Of a DNA stretch of 64,000 bases, positions 41,001-48,378 are shown one piece after another (within the stretch, counting starts at the first letter, position 1; every line of letters begins with the position of its first letter). This DNA is from Pirellulales bacterium (GTDB lineage Bacteria > Planctomycetota > Planctomycetia > Pirellulales > UBA1268): contig JAGYJY010000006.1 in assembly GCA_018401745.1 (NCBI GenBank), positions 78,749-142,748 on the forward strand. Direction: 5' to 3'. The notes below the pieces were generated by a model that was not told where the DNA came from, ran no database searches, and saw only the letters and a list, made by a program, of their open reading frames with translations. Both the position numbers and the translations under genes were made by a program.

Positions 41001-42634
41001 ACAGTGGCACGCGGGGGGTCGCGATCACCGCTTCGAGTGATAGTGCTGCTGCCGCTTCTGCAACCTTGGCGGTCACCGACGATGAGACCGGCTCGCTCGT
41101 GATCTCCGAGATCATGTACGACAGCAGTGGAGCCGAGCCTCAGGGCGAATGGGTTGAGGTCTTTAATGCTGGCTCGACGACGATCGACCTGGGCGGCTGG
41201 TATCTCGACGATGAAGACGCCAACGTCTTTACGCCAGTGCCGGCAGGCACGCTGCTGCCGCCAGAGGGTGTGGCGGTGATCTTCAACGCCGACGGTGGCA
41301 ATCAGACAGCCGACGCATTCAGGGCCGACTGGTCGACTGCTGCGGATCCCACGGTGATCGTGATCGGTGTTGGCTGGGGCTCGCTGGCAAACTCACCGAG
41401 TGAAACCAACGAAGTCCTCGTGGTTCGCAACGGCAACGGCGACGTGGAGGATGAGGCCAACTACCAGGAGAACGGAGCTGGCGGATGGCCGACCTCAGGC
41501 CAGGGCATCAGCTTCTATCTCACCGACACCGCCGCTGACAACAACGTTGGCAGCAACTGGGCAGCCTCCGTTGCTGGAGTCGATGGAGCGGTCAACGCTG
41601 CCGGCACGATCTGGTCAGCCTCAGACGTCGCCTCGCCAGGGTTTGTGCCCGGCCTAGGTGGCACCGAAGTTTCGGTGGGCGACGGCCAGACTGTGACCGA
41701 CACGACGGTCTACACCGGCGACACAACGATCGTGAAGACCGGCAACGGCACGCTGATCCTGAACCTCGCCAACACTCACACCGGAGGCCTGCAAGTTGAT
41801 GCGGGCACAGTCGTCATCCAGAATGCCGCAGCCCTCAACGGCGGTCCGCTGACGGTGGCTGCCGGGGCCAAGGTGATGCTCGAAGTGGGCTCCACGCTGA
41901 TGCCGCTCTCGTCGCTCTCCCTCGATCCCGCTGCCCGGCTCGATGTTGGTGCGGGAGGCGTGACCGTGGCCAGCGGAGGGTTCACCGCGGCCGACATCCG
42001 CACGGCGCTCATCGCCGGTCGCAATGGCGGCACCTGGGATGGCACGGCAGGCATCACCTTCACGGTGCAGGGTGCTGCAGCCGCGGCGACCTCCTTCAGT
42101 GTCGGCTACGTCGTTGATGGCAATGGTCTGCTGACCGTGCGGTACACGGGCACGGGTGACAGTCAGCTGGATGGCAAGGTCGACTTCGACGACATCCTGG
42201 GGCTGTTCCCCAACTATGGGGCCACGGGCAGTTTTGTCTGGTCGGAAGGCGACTTCACCTACGACGGCAAGGTCGACTTCGACGACATCCTGGCCCTGTT
42301 CCCCAACTACGGCTCCGATGCTGTCTTTAGTGCAGGCCTGCTCGGCCAGGGCGGCGGATCGGGGGCGGGCAACGGTGGCGACACCGGTGCCGGCGGCATG
42401 GCAGTCGCTCAATCGACCGGCACCGCTGGCGGCGACACCACGGAGCAGCCGGTGATGGGCCCCGAAGCCCCCGCCGACCTGCCGACCCGCTCTGTCGCAG
42501 CCTTGCCACGCGACTCGCGAGGTGTCACCAGCGGGCCTGACGCCACCACGCTCGCCTTCGCTGCCCTGGCGAGCGAAGGTAGCTCCGTGACCACCAGCAC
42601 CGACTCCAAGAAGTCGGTGTTTGCCACCCTCTGA
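32021..42634 (+). CDS. Giant modular surface/secreted protein, 3,537 residues (LEPR-x-LL, repeats, Calx-beta-like, lamin-tail, dockerin-like)
   Basis: A very basic N-terminus runs into MEPLEPRRLLAV (residues 30-41), the LEPR-x-LL motif of planctomycete giant exported proteins. Residues about 45-2915 consist of six related units starting near 44, 543, 957, 1525, 1937 and 2494. Each opens with a xVLxND strand and contains PFADGWxxG, SNxDN, FVYIP and LVAGR blocks. Odd and even units alternate, forming three supermodules of about 2.9 kb, with cadherin/VCBS-like linkers (SLADQSLAEDASTVSVSLDG). Next come a Calx-beta-like domain (about 2920-3022), a lamin-tail domain (LVISEIMYDSSGAEPQGEWV, near 3025), an autotransporter-type GNGTLILNLANTHTGG strand, and two dockerin/EF-hand-like loops (DGKVDFDDILGLFPNYG). 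No catalytic site is visible. Adhesive or cell-envelope role inferred. Confidence 0.93.
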   Translation: MSLSPFSSKRTRKSNTRRSAARRSRRPQGMEPLEPRRLLAVTAVADFETVLDSGSAVVLEVLANDIDTSDLRGQSVSAGNLTVDGSSAWSFAETGAAPNNLTTTTVNTGDVNIQLDGADIDPSSGVTLATVRQNLASEYRVIEAYPSGAATWLSMQKQSANTEADVDAGVVNFPFAAGWIGGNVDPSGVLLSGNGLSASDVSQTGGGRYQVQIPGVSDSFTDGYLFVIGASNEDNFASARPLGGNAWEISVRDNTADLLDGENDDFSFVYIPRNAPGLVAGRVDAAYSISNPVSDAVGEFTVAKEGPGTWRLNVAGGSPALGMLLLGSAVDNGVAPEDDFFSYEPAGDGFVIKARDQDGGQLVDADFQFAYVPFTNALQPTLTLSISAADAATAESGLPITINPDNTISIDTSSLSLTAPQTETFSYTVTDGTETSTATASVTLLPTSGATTTSQVFGENETATIDLSKIFTAGTGPYTYAASDSRIVAATFSGDTLTLASNNNAFGFDTVTITATDSTSATFVTAFEVNILPDVTDTDAPIAGDDSASTLSFETVDIDVLGNDYHPNGVAYDVAAANIDVDISSTWTVTNTGAAPNDMVITSPANRGDNEVGLGGTKLYPSTGVLLGTVRDNTDPYGTVNTHPHWGSYGFSTERGAGGNAEADFPLAAAFFPFADGWTSGQVDAAGTLTHGVGVAQSNITKLRDGMFAITLPEVTDAATDGFLFAICHNNDDNAYSVLPVAGTNTWIYRQTDNDADTFENDKFAFVYVPADTPELVAGRFDATGSQLQKVETGAGYSLTQEAAGTYRLSITGFTPTDGSLLVLGSGADASSGNPDNIITSYIADGNDFLIFTRQTVDFALVDAEFQFVFTPFANPLSFNRNVAFSVTAFEAASAEGATISQNPDGTFRYDPSTSTSIQALTPGSSLSDTFTYTITDAAGEAATGTVTVTVRAPEVDAIDDTFWISQSTILNVTANDTFGPRPGQHVSALNIGVDLANSNQGSNQQDSFIPLDANGNQQRSTIPGSVVIDEAHDNWGDIDLYIDVDGGELAADKSDLLRMNRNDGIVIATINDNRDAILGQGGYATLEVVSEGGGNMWIATAQAPFPDIDVAGTDEEAVAVSAAYFAFDKGWIGGHVNGAGTIVASNGDPVVTRTATGIYEIEIPGVTDSYTQGFLYSVGASNEANVTQSRPLGGNKWELILHDNSFSKIAQPDGEGNDFAFVYIPQNATGLVGGRVNGASTSVNPTKQSIGNFSIQRSAQGEWVLSVPGHSPETGMLLLEGQTLTSPQPEHIFLSYEAASNGTDFVIQQHSLPDPNIRTDHDFQFLFVPFNNRITQAAEQLPMSVDQVGTAADPTSGLSELGFALTINPDGTVGYDAGGTIRSLGEGQTATDTFVYRVTDSTGASSDSATVTVTHVGVNDAPDVVGSLADQSLAEDASTVSVSLDGLFADVDTGDVLTLSATTADGTLLSVAVNGTSLEITPVANAFGFTSVMVIATDIAGATNSTSLNVTVLPTLGDDTPTAGDDTATTLNTEIVTISVLSNDVHPDGAVNDAAAATIDVPPGADNVGSTWTVVGTGSGVNALTIQSQPNAGDVAIGLAGNGIQPTDGVLLGTSRDNLDPFSSVQEWYWGTYNSLGFGTQSANQNGSGERSGSVGAVFFPFADGWTAGRVDGTGELLQGVGLTPADITKVASGEYSITVPGVSDAATAGYLMSIGGTNNFDITSSAQAQAGTGNWTLRQRYNDDAGLFDNQFSFVYIANDTPNLIAGRVAADGTLDASLQSGSPTVVKDATGLYRLTLPGLTPDDGTLLLTESGGNPIALNYTASGSDFLIEARDIPTFIATDAQFDFVFAPFAAPLTPFAPASLSITAFDATSTLGGAVTLNADGTFAYDPAGVTVTPGTSVSDTFTYTISDGNSNTSTATVTVTVSAPGPNVADDSFTLAVGQSGLNVLANDTFGQPPLQQPGQTVSSVNFEFLPGSAVQSSNDADWIIPLDTNGDEQRSHIPGAITFDGVQQNWGDIDLWVDVNGDGSSLRRMNPADGVVIPTIAENRSAIIAESGGYASAEVHQEGNAAGNMWIATASVTGGDEEAVYVSAAYFPFAEGWVGGHYDEGLPGLAVVNGDGVNADPSVSDIGGGRWRVTIPGVTDSTTDGVLFVIGGSNEDNVASSRPLGGSDWEVAVRDNASAAGGGEVDDFSFVYVPRNATGLIGGHVIGDATVANPMRQSVGDFTIQRTAAGEWNLSIPGHSPETGVLIFQSNDPSATDASHVLFSYDAADNGTDFVIHQHLLPTPDTRPDLDFNFLFIPFANQISQTGPLTVDQFGSTADPASGLSELGNPLTLNADGTIGYDAGNVLAPLGEGDTLSDSFVYRATTGSLTGTATATITLLGVNDAPVAVESIDDRILDEDAAPVTISLATLFTDVDNGDVVTLSAVSSQEGVVSAAVAADSTDLVITPQADAFGVSRITVTGTDQSGATATVTFFVTVMPTVDGPTAVADAEAVAADATLTIPVLGNDFHADNGVYEVAAANITVDSTATSNAGSTWTVEQTGAQPNEMNVLSAGNVGDVQIGINGQTFTPADGVLYGTMRENIDPFGTVNTYGAFGTYGFATDTGVGGGERNAPLGAAFFPFADGWIGGHVAADGTLMSGRGVAPANVVKLSTGFYEVSIPGVTDSFQDGFLFAITQSNDDNAFAARPIGGNTWQFRQLDNDSDASGFEDDAWSFVYIPANLPGLVAGRYTGFSEGGQLDQSVGNFTLGETFINPGEFSLTIPGASPTDGILMLVSTGGEFVAEVNAEAPDNRVLNYTASGSDFLIQGRQTGDFAPAATSFAFAYVPFSSPYKLNAYADYSIVAFDATSTEGATITDNGDGTFGYDPATSISLADLVVGTTLDDTFTYTIQDGNGVQSVGTVTVTVSGVAPAATLTLTAASGTVAEDAATAAMTVTRDGDLTAEMVVNLSSGNTDVGTVESSVTIPAGEASASFNVTLVNNDLYSGTRGVAITASSDSAAAASATLAVTDDETGSLVISEIMYDSSGAEPQGEWVEVFNAGSTTIDLGGWYLDDEDANVFTPVPAGTLLPPEGVAVIFNADGGNQTADAFRADWSTAADPTVIVIGVGWGSLANSPSETNEVLVVRNGNGDVEDEANYQENGAGGWPTSGQGISFYLTDTAADNNVGSNWAASVAGVDGAVNAAGTIWSASDVASPGFVPGLGGTEVSVGDGQTVTDTTVYTGDTTIVKTGNGTLILNLANTHTGGLQVDAGTVVIQNAAALNGGPLTVAAGAKVMLEVGSTLMPLSSLSLDPAARLDVGAGGVTVASGGFTAADIRTALIAGRNGGTWDGTAGITFTVQGAAAAATSFSVGYVVDGNGLLTVRYTGTGDSQLDGKVDFDDILGLFPNYGATGSFVWSEGDFTYDGKVDFDDILALFPNYGSDAVFSAGLLGQGGGSGAGNGGDTGAGGMAVAQSTGTAGGDTTEQPVMGPEAPADLPTRSVAALPRDSRGVTSGPDATTLAFAALASEGSSVTTSTDSKKSVFATL

Positions 42635-42671
42635 GCAACGCCTCCAGGTCGCACCTGAGGCTGAAAACCGA

Positions 42672-42711
42672 GGCCCGCCTCGTCCATTCCGGGATGAGGC
42701 GGGCCTTTTTT
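42672..42711 (+). terminator. Intrinsic terminator of the giant surface-protein gene
   Basis: GGCCCGCCTCGTCC pairs with GGATGAGGCGGGCC (one G-T pair) around a short ATTCCG-type loop, followed by six T residues. It starts 38 bases after the stop codon. Confidence 0.92.
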
Positions 42712-42748
42712 CAACGGCGACGACACATGAAACGCCTTCGCAGAATCT

Positions 42749-42815
42749 TCTCGGCTTTTTGGGACGTCGCTTGAGTGGGAAAAGGCCATGAATGGCTTTT
42801 TCCCCGGACCGTTAG
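42749..42815. repeat. 67-bp dispersed palindromic repeat, copy A
   Basis: The core GGGAAAAGGCCAT / ATGGCTTTTTCCC is a near-perfect palindrome. The whole 67 bases align without gaps to 57421-57487, with about 49 identical positions by eye. The right end includes the stop codon of the minus-strand bicupin gene. Read on the minus strand, the hairpin could also act as that gene's terminator. Confidence 0.75.
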
Positions 42816-43804
42816 CTCGCGTTGTCGACCACTTGGTGGCCGCCGTCGGCGGTGCTGCGGCTAAAGAGGATGCTCAGCGTCCGCAGGTAGGTGTGCAGGC
42901 CGGCATCTTGAATAGGCAGGACGTGGGCTGGCTGCCCCGACTCGTTGTGGTGGGAATGCCAGAGCCCCGGAGGCGTCACAAACACCGAGTGCCGCTCCCA
43001 GTCGAATCGCTCGCCATCGGCAATCGATCCATCGTTCGCCAGCCTTGCGCCAACCATCGTGTAGCAGCCCGGCTGAGCATCAACGACAAAGTCGACGGCC
43101 ACCGACTGGTGTCGGTGGGGAGCCTGCACCGCCCCCACCGGCAGGATCCCAAACATCGCCCAGAGCACATGCGTGACTGTCATCTCGCGGGGAAAGCGAT
43201 GGTTGCCCAGGAGCACGCTCAGTCGGTTGGCCTTGCGGCTCTCAGGGTCGTGCAGCACCGCCTCAAGTGCCTCGTGGATCGCCCCCTGGCGGTAGAGCGT
43301 GGCGGCAAACCGGGGCCGTGTGGCCGCGGCGCCGAGATACCGCAGCAGCGGCTCGTCGTGCACCCAGTAGAGGGCGGCCTCCTCACCAGCGATATGTGTG
43401 GCCGGGCTGCCAGCCGGCAGGGTAAACAGGTCGCCGGCCGACCATGGAAGAACTGTGCCGGCAGCATCGGCGACTCGGCTTATCCCCTCGCCACGCATCA
43501 CATAAAAGAGCTGGCTGGTGGCATTGGCATCGGTGGCCAGCGCGTCGCCTGAGTGCACATGCAGAAAGTTCGCTGACAGGCTCGGGGTGGTCGCCGGGCC
43601 GGGGCAGCCAAGAGCACGGCTGTTGTCGAGCGGCACGATCAGTGTGGGCCCCTGTTCATGAAGCGAGGCGGAAAACCGCACGCCCGGCACGGGCGGCACC
43701 CCGCCGTCGGCCATCGGGTTGGAGGCGACTCGGTAGTCGTAGAAGCGGGCCGCTTCGATCAGCGACGCCAGATCATCCTCGGGCTGATGGTGCGGCTGCA
43801 GCAT
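42812..43804 (-). CDS. Bicupin, gentisate 1,2-dioxygenase-like
   Basis: This 330-residue protein has two cupin halves. The first includes SQLFYVMRGEGISRV and WSAGDLFTLPAGSPATHIAG. The second includes APHRHQSVAVDFVVDA with metal-type histidines, and SVFVTPPGLWHSHHNESGQ with a second His cluster. This arrangement is that of gentisate / 1-hydroxy-2-naphthoate dioxygenases, which cleave aromatic rings using Fe(II). The first cupin lacks the full His set, also usual in that family. ATG 43804 has GAGG upstream; the extension to 43876 has none. No other aromatic-degradation gene is adjacent, so substrate is open. Confidence 0.75.
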   Translation of the reverse strand: MLQPHHQPEDDLASLIEAARFYDYRVASNPMADGGVPPVPGVRFSASLHEQGPTLIVPLDNSRALGCPGPATTPSLSANFLHVHSGDALATDANATSQLFYVMRGEGISRVADAAGTVLPWSAGDLFTLPAGSPATHIAGEEAALYWVHDEPLLRYLGAAATRPRFAATLYRQGAIHEALEAVLHDPESRKANRLSVLLGNHRFPREMTVTHVLWAMFGILPVGAVQAPHRHQSVAVDFVVDAQPGCYTMVGARLANDGSIADGERFDWERHSVFVTPPGLWHSHHNESGQPAHVLPIQDAGLHTYLRTLSILFSRSTADGGHQVVDNAS

Positions 43805-43889
43805 TGGATCAATCCTCGGGGGATGGCTCAAACTTCCGGCGACAACGGATCCTCCAAGTATACGAGACCCAAACACTGGGGTCGTTGCA

Positions 43890-44795
43890 CTAGTTCAGCA
43901 CAAACGGCTCGGGCATGAAGGTCGCCAGCGGTATCAAGAGTGACAGCAGGCCGAGGACTCGCCGCACCGCCCCTGGCCCTCGGGCGTCGTCCCGCACCGG
44001 CGGATGGTCGGTGCCCAGCAGCGTCACGATCACCACGAGGGCAATCCAGTTGATCGTCCCGAGCAGCACGATCGCCAGAATCGCCGAGATCAGGATGCCG
44101 CGGGCCAGCCAGCAGCTGCGGCGGCCAAACACCGCGTAGCTCACATGGCCGCCATCGAGCTGACTGATCGGAATCATGTTGAGCCCGGTCACGAGCATTC
44201 CCACCCAGCCGGCCATGAAGGCGGCATTGGGAGCAATCGACGCCTGCGACAGCAGATCTGGCCGCAGCAGCGACACCATCCAGCGGCCCACCGGAGGCAT
44301 GGCAAATGGGCCGGAGGCGTCAGCGGGAGCGATGAGAATGCCCACGGCCAGGCAGGGAACCGCGAGCATCAGCCCCGCGATCGGCCCCGCGATGGCGATG
44401 TCAAAGAGCTGCCGCCGGCTGGCCCGCGAGCCCTCCATGCCGATCACGGCCCCGAGGGTGCCCGTCAGCAGGATCGGAATCGGGATGAAGAAGGGAAGCG
44501 TGGCGGGAATCGCATGCAGCCGGGCCGCGATGAAGTGGCCGGCCTCATGGGCGGCAAGCACCGCCATCACCGCCCCCATGTAGAGCAGGCCCCGCTGCCA
44601 GTGCTCGGCCACCCTTCCGGCGAGGTCGGCGTCAACCCCGGCGAGCACCGGCTCCCAGCCGACCGCTCCCGCCGCGAATGTCGTCAGGCAGGTGGCGAGA
44701 AACAGCAGCGCGTGGAGTCGCAGTCGCTGCCGCCGCTGTGGCTCGAGATGGCGGGCCAGTTCGTCGGCGTCGTCGGAATAAAAAGTTTCGTCCAT
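43890..44795 (-). CDS. M50 family site-2 protease-like membrane metalloprotease
   Basis: This polytopic membrane protein of 301 residues carries the zinc motif HEAGH in MAVLAAHEAGHFIAARLH (about residues 82-88). The second metal motif is LNMIPISQLDGGHV (about 212-225), as in site-2 proteases. The segment PFFIPIPILLTGTLGAVIGM between them is typical of the FtsH-like plant EGY/planctomycete branch. Site-2 proteases cut transmembrane segments of regulators such as anti-sigma factors. No partner is encoded next to it. It is divergent from the secreted protein at 44914, with a 118-base gap. Confidence 0.88.
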   Translation of the reverse strand: MDETFYSDDADELARHLEPQRRQRLRLHALLFLATCLTTFAAGAVGWEPVLAGVDADLAGRVAEHWQRGLLYMGAVMAVLAAHEAGHFIAARLHAIPATLPFFIPIPILLTGTLGAVIGMEGSRASRRQLFDIAIAGPIAGLMLAVPCLAVGILIAPADASGPFAMPPVGRWMVSLLRPDLLSQASIAPNAAFMAGWVGMLVTGLNMIPISQLDGGHVSYAVFGRRSCWLARGILISAILAIVLLGTINWIALVVIVTLLGTDHPPVRDDARGPGAVRRVLGLLSLLIPLATFMPEPFVLN

Positions 44796-44913
44796 GGACC
44801 TGTCAGGATAGCCGAGCCACCGCCCTCCGCGAGCTCAGCATGCTGTCCGCCGGGCCCATGATCCCGTACAACATCGATGCTGGATCCGTCGCCTCCCCCA
44901 CAGGAATCTTCCC

Positions 44914-46539
44914 ATGCGGTGCTTCTCGCGAACATGCGGCCTGATCGCCCTCACCCTCGCTGTCGGCCTGGGTGGCTTTTTATGGACGGCCTCGGCCGAA
45001 GCGGCCGACGTCGTGGCCGTGGTGGCCATGGACAGCTACCGCGATCTGAAGAAACAGCTCACCTGGCTCGGCCGCGAAACGGGCAACCCGATGCTCGCCG
45101 GCGGCGCCGAGGGGATGCTGATGATGGCCACGCAGGGCCAGGGGCTTGCCGGTCTGGATGTGCGGCAGCCGCTCGGGCTGATCATCACCAGCGACAACGG
45201 CGTCATCAGCGGCTGCGGCTGCGTGCCCGCCAAGGATCTCGACGCCCTGCTCGGCTCGCTGCAAGGCCTGATCGGCCCGGTGCAGAATCAGGGTGGCGTG
45301 CGGCAGCTTGCGATCCCCGGGATGGGTTCTGCCGACATCATCGAACGCGACGGCTGGGCCCTGATCAGCCCCACCGGCATGCCGGTGGCCGACGACATCG
45401 ATCCGGGCAAAGCCTTTGAGACGCTCACCGACGACTTCACGCTCGCTCTCTCCCTCTTCCCCTCGGTGCTGCCCGAGCCGCTGCGGCAGCAGCTTGCTGA
45501 AATGGCCACGCAGGCCGCTGCTCAGGCGCCCGGTGGTGCTGGCCCGCAGGCTGGCGATGCCGTCGCTGCCATGGTCGACGCCTTTGGCCAGATCGAGTCG
45601 ATGACCCTCGGCATCGGCATCAACGAAGAGAAGGGCCGACTTGAGATCGAAAACCTCACCGTGGCGGTGCCCGGGGCTCCTGGCGCAGTCGACGCTGAGG
45701 AATCCGCCACGCTCTCGGTGCCGCTTCAACAGGCCGCCGATCCGATGGTGCGGATGATGCTCGCCCAGACCGTCACGCCCGAGATGCGGCAGCAGGTGGA
45801 GATGAGCTTTGCCCAGGCCGCTGAGCAGAACACCGATCCGCAGGCAGCCCCGGTTCTTGAACTGCTCGGCACGGTCCTCGGGATCATGCTCGACAGCGGC
45901 AAGCTCGACGCCACGCTCGCCGTAACCGCCGAGGGCGCGAAGACCGAACTGACCGGCGGGGCCCGCGTCGGCGACGGCCGGAGCCTGGAGTCAACGATCA
46001 AGAAGTCTGTCGAGGGTGTGGAGCTGCCGCCGGGGGTCGCCCTCGAGTTTGACGTCGACACCATGGGAGACGCGACGCTCCACACGCTGGAGATCGACCC
46101 GGCCGCCGCTGGTGAAGGGGCGGACGGGAGCCCCGTGAAGGTCACGCTGGCGATCACCCCCTCGCATGTCTACGTGCTGGCTGGAGGCGATGTGGGGGCA
46201 CGGCTCGACGGCCTGATGCAGGGGTCATCGGCCGAGCGTCAGGTGCGGCCCGGCATGGCGGTGCAGATCGCCTGTGAGCAGCTCCTCGACTTTATCGCCC
46301 TGACCGCTCCGAATGCTGCCGATCTCGCCCCCGCGGTCGAAGCGGCGAAGGCCGCCCCCTCGGCCATGCTGCAGTTTGTGGTGCGGCCGATCGATCGGGG
46401 CATGGCCTGGCAGCTGACCGCCGACGGTGGCGTCTTGCGGGCAGTGGCCGCGGTGGTGGCCGCGCAGGCCGCCGGGCCCGGCGGACAGCTCCCGCCCGGC
46501 GGTGGCTTCGGCCCAGCGGGCGTTCCTCCGGGCTTTTGA
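44914..46539 (+). CDS. Exported protein of unknown function, 541 residues
   Basis: A signal peptide is clear (GLIALTLAVGLGGFLWTASAEA). The mature part starts DVVAVVAMDSYRDLKKQL, with a SGCGCVPAKDLDALL segment. It is rich in Ala, Gly and Leu with no catalytic motif that I recognise, and the C-terminus is low-complexity Gly/Pro (GGQLPPGGGFGPAGVPPGF). Large exported proteins of this composition, conserved only inside Planctomycetes, are common. lysA starts 16 bases after the stop with its ribosome site in the gap, so the two are probably co-transcribed, but no functional link is evident. Confidence 0.8.
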   Translation: MRCFSRTCGLIALTLAVGLGGFLWTASAEAADVVAVVAMDSYRDLKKQLTWLGRETGNPMLAGGAEGMLMMATQGQGLAGLDVRQPLGLIITSDNGVISGCGCVPAKDLDALLGSLQGLIGPVQNQGGVRQLAIPGMGSADIIERDGWALISPTGMPVADDIDPGKAFETLTDDFTLALSLFPSVLPEPLRQQLAEMATQAAAQAPGGAGPQAGDAVAAMVDAFGQIESMTLGIGINEEKGRLEIENLTVAVPGAPGAVDAEESATLSVPLQQAADPMVRMMLAQTVTPEMRQQVEMSFAQAAEQNTDPQAAPVLELLGTVLGIMLDSGKLDATLAVTAEGAKTELTGGARVGDGRSLESTIKKSVEGVELPPGVALEFDVDTMGDATLHTLEIDPAAAGEGADGSPVKVTLAITPSHVYVLAGGDVGARLDGLMQGSSAERQVRPGMAVQIACEQLLDFIALTAPNAADLAPAVEAAKAAPSAMLQFVVRPIDRGMAWQLTADGGVLRAVAAVVAAQAAGPGGQLPPGGGFGPAGVPPGF

Positions 46540-46555
46540 ACAAGGAGAAGATCTG

Positions 46556-47842
46556 ATGCAGGAAACGGATGGTGCGGCAGCAGCTGTGGGCGGTGTGCCG
46601 GTGGCCGAACTGGCCCGGTGCTACGGCACACCGCTGTATGCCTACGATGCGGAGATCATCCGCCAGCGGTGCCGTGACCTGGCGGCCTGGGACACGGTCC
46701 GCTTTGCCCAGAAAGCCTGCTCAAACCTGGCGGTGCTCAACCTCGTTCGCCAGGAAGGCGTGGTAGTTGATGCGGTCAGTGCGGGGGAGATTCATCGCGC
46801 GCTGGCAGCCGGCTACATGCCGCATGCGGCCCCTGGCAACGGCGAAGACGGGCTGCCTCCCGTGCACCCGATCGTCTACACCGCCGACATCTTCGACCGC
46901 GACAGCCTTGCCGCGGTGGCCAGCCATGGGATCCACGTCAACTGCGGCTCTGCCGACATGCTCGACCAGCTCGCCGAGCGGATGCCAGGGGCAGCGGTGA
47001 CACTGCGGGTAAACCCCGGCTTCGGCCACGGCCACAGCCAGAAGACCAACACTGGGGGCGAGGGCTCCAAGCACGGCATTTGGCACGAAGACATTCCTCA
47101 GGTGCTCCAGCGTGCCGAGTGGGCTGGGCTGATGGTGTCGGGCCTGCACATGCACATCGGCAGCGGCTCGGATCTCGCGCATCTTGCCGAGGTGGCAGGC
47201 GCAGTGGAGCGGATCGCCGCCGACGTGGGCCGTTCCTTAACAACCATCTCAGCCGGCGGGGGCCTGCCTGTGCCCTATCGGCCGGACGAGACGCATGCCG
47301 ACCTGGGCGGCTACTTTCAGCTCTGGGACGCCACCCGCAAGCGGCTCGAAGACCGCTTTGGCCACCGGATTCGGCTGGAGATTGAGCCGGGCCGCTATCT
47401 GACCGCTGAGGCCGGCTCGCTCGTCACCGAGGTGCGGGCGACCAAGAGGATGGGCAGCAAGCGGTATGTCCTCGTCGATGCTGGCTTCAACACCCTGGCC
47501 CGCCCTGTGCTCTATGGCTCCTACCACCCGATCCGCGTCGTGGCAGCCGACGGCCGACCGGCAGCCGGCGAGCCGCAAGCCGTCGTCGTGGGCGGCCCTC
47601 TCTGCGAATCGGGCGACATCTTCACTCAGGAAGAAGGCGGATTCGTGACCAGCAGGCCGCTGCCGCCGGCTGCCGTTGGAGATTTTCTCGTGCTCGACGT
47701 GGCTGGGGCGTACGGCTTCGTGATGGCGAGCAACTACAACTCCAAGCCGCTGCCAGCGGAGGTGCTCGTCGATGGGGGGCAGCACCGCCTCGTGCGGGCA
47801 CGGCAGACTTCCGACGACCTGATTCGTGGCGAGACCGTCTAA
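46556..47842 (+). CDS. lysA: Diaminopimelate decarboxylase
   Basis: This PLP-dependent fold-III enzyme makes lysine from meso-diaminopimelate. Visible marks are YGTPLYAYDAEIIRQRCRDL at the start, the PLP lysine in VRFAQKACSNLAVLNL, GLHMHIGSGSDLAHL, ISAGGGLPVPY, LEIEPGRYLTAEAGSLVTEV, and the C-terminal GGPLCESGDIFTQEE and DVAGAYGFVMASNYNSKPLP. Length is 428 residues, normal. The ATG at 46556 has CAAGGAGAAG upstream; the frame opens earlier but overlaps the preceding gene. Confidence 0.94.
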   Translation: MQETDGAAAAVGGVPVAELARCYGTPLYAYDAEIIRQRCRDLAAWDTVRFAQKACSNLAVLNLVRQEGVVVDAVSAGEIHRALAAGYMPHAAPGNGEDGLPPVHPIVYTADIFDRDSLAAVASHGIHVNCGSADMLDQLAERMPGAAVTLRVNPGFGHGHSQKTNTGGEGSKHGIWHEDIPQVLQRAEWAGLMVSGLHMHIGSGSDLAHLAEVAGAVERIAADVGRSLTTISAGGGLPVPYRPDETHADLGGYFQLWDATRKRLEDRFGHRIRLEIEPGRYLTAEAGSLVTEVRATKRMGSKRYVLVDAGFNTLARPVLYGSYHPIRVVAADGRPAAGEPQAVVVGGPLCESGDIFTQEEGGFVTSRPLPPAAVGDFLVLDVAGAYGFVMASNYNSKPLPAEVLVDGGQHRLVRARQTSDDLIRGETV

Positions 47843-47920
47843 GACGATTCTGCCACGGTCGCCATGGCGTTTACGATAAGAAGGTGAAGTTTCGCCTCTC
47901 CTTGTGCCGAGTTCGACACC

Positions 47921-48316
47921 ATGGCCAAGCAAGGTCCCCGCAAAAAGCTCCCGAAAGAACTGGCGGTCATCAACGCAGACAACTGCACTGGCTGCGAAGC
48001 CTGCCTGGAGGTCTGCCCCGTTGACTGCATCGTGAAAATCGACCAACACGACCAGTTCCACAACCTGCAGAGCTGGTGCGAAATCGACATTGAGCGGTGC
48101 GTCGGCTGCGAGATCTGCGTGCATATCCCGGGCAAGAAATCGAATCCCTACGACCTCAAGGTCTGCCCATGGGACGCGATTGACATGGTCCCCACCGAAG
48201 AGGTTGCTGTCGCGGTCGCTCAGATGGGTGGTCCTTCCGACTATGTCGAGAAGAACTGGGATCGGCTTGTGACCGCCGCCCAGCATCTTGCTGAGCTGAA
48301 GGCTGCAAGTAGTTGA
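47921..48316 (+). CDS. 2[4Fe-4S] ferredoxin-type protein
   Basis: Two iron-sulfur motifs are visible: NCTGCEACLEVCPVDCI (CxxCxxCxxxCP) and RCVGCEICVHIPG followed, 15 residues later, by VCPWDAIDM. The second cluster motif is stretched, with the last cysteine displaced by an insertion of Lys/Asn/Pro residues. The protein is 131 residues, with a C-terminal helical extension after the second cluster. It is a soluble electron carrier; the partner is not in the window. It stands 78 bases after lysA and 62 bases before dprA. Confidence 0.88.
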   Translation: MAKQGPRKKLPKELAVINADNCTGCEACLEVCPVDCIVKIDQHDQFHNLQSWCEIDIERCVGCEICVHIPGKKSNPYDLKVCPWDAIDMVPTEEVAVAVAQMGGPSDYVEKNWDRLVTAAQHLAELKAASS

Positions 48317-48378
48317 CGCCCTCCAACCGCAGGGGTACAACGTGACAAATGTTCACGTTATCCTGCAAGGAGATGGGC

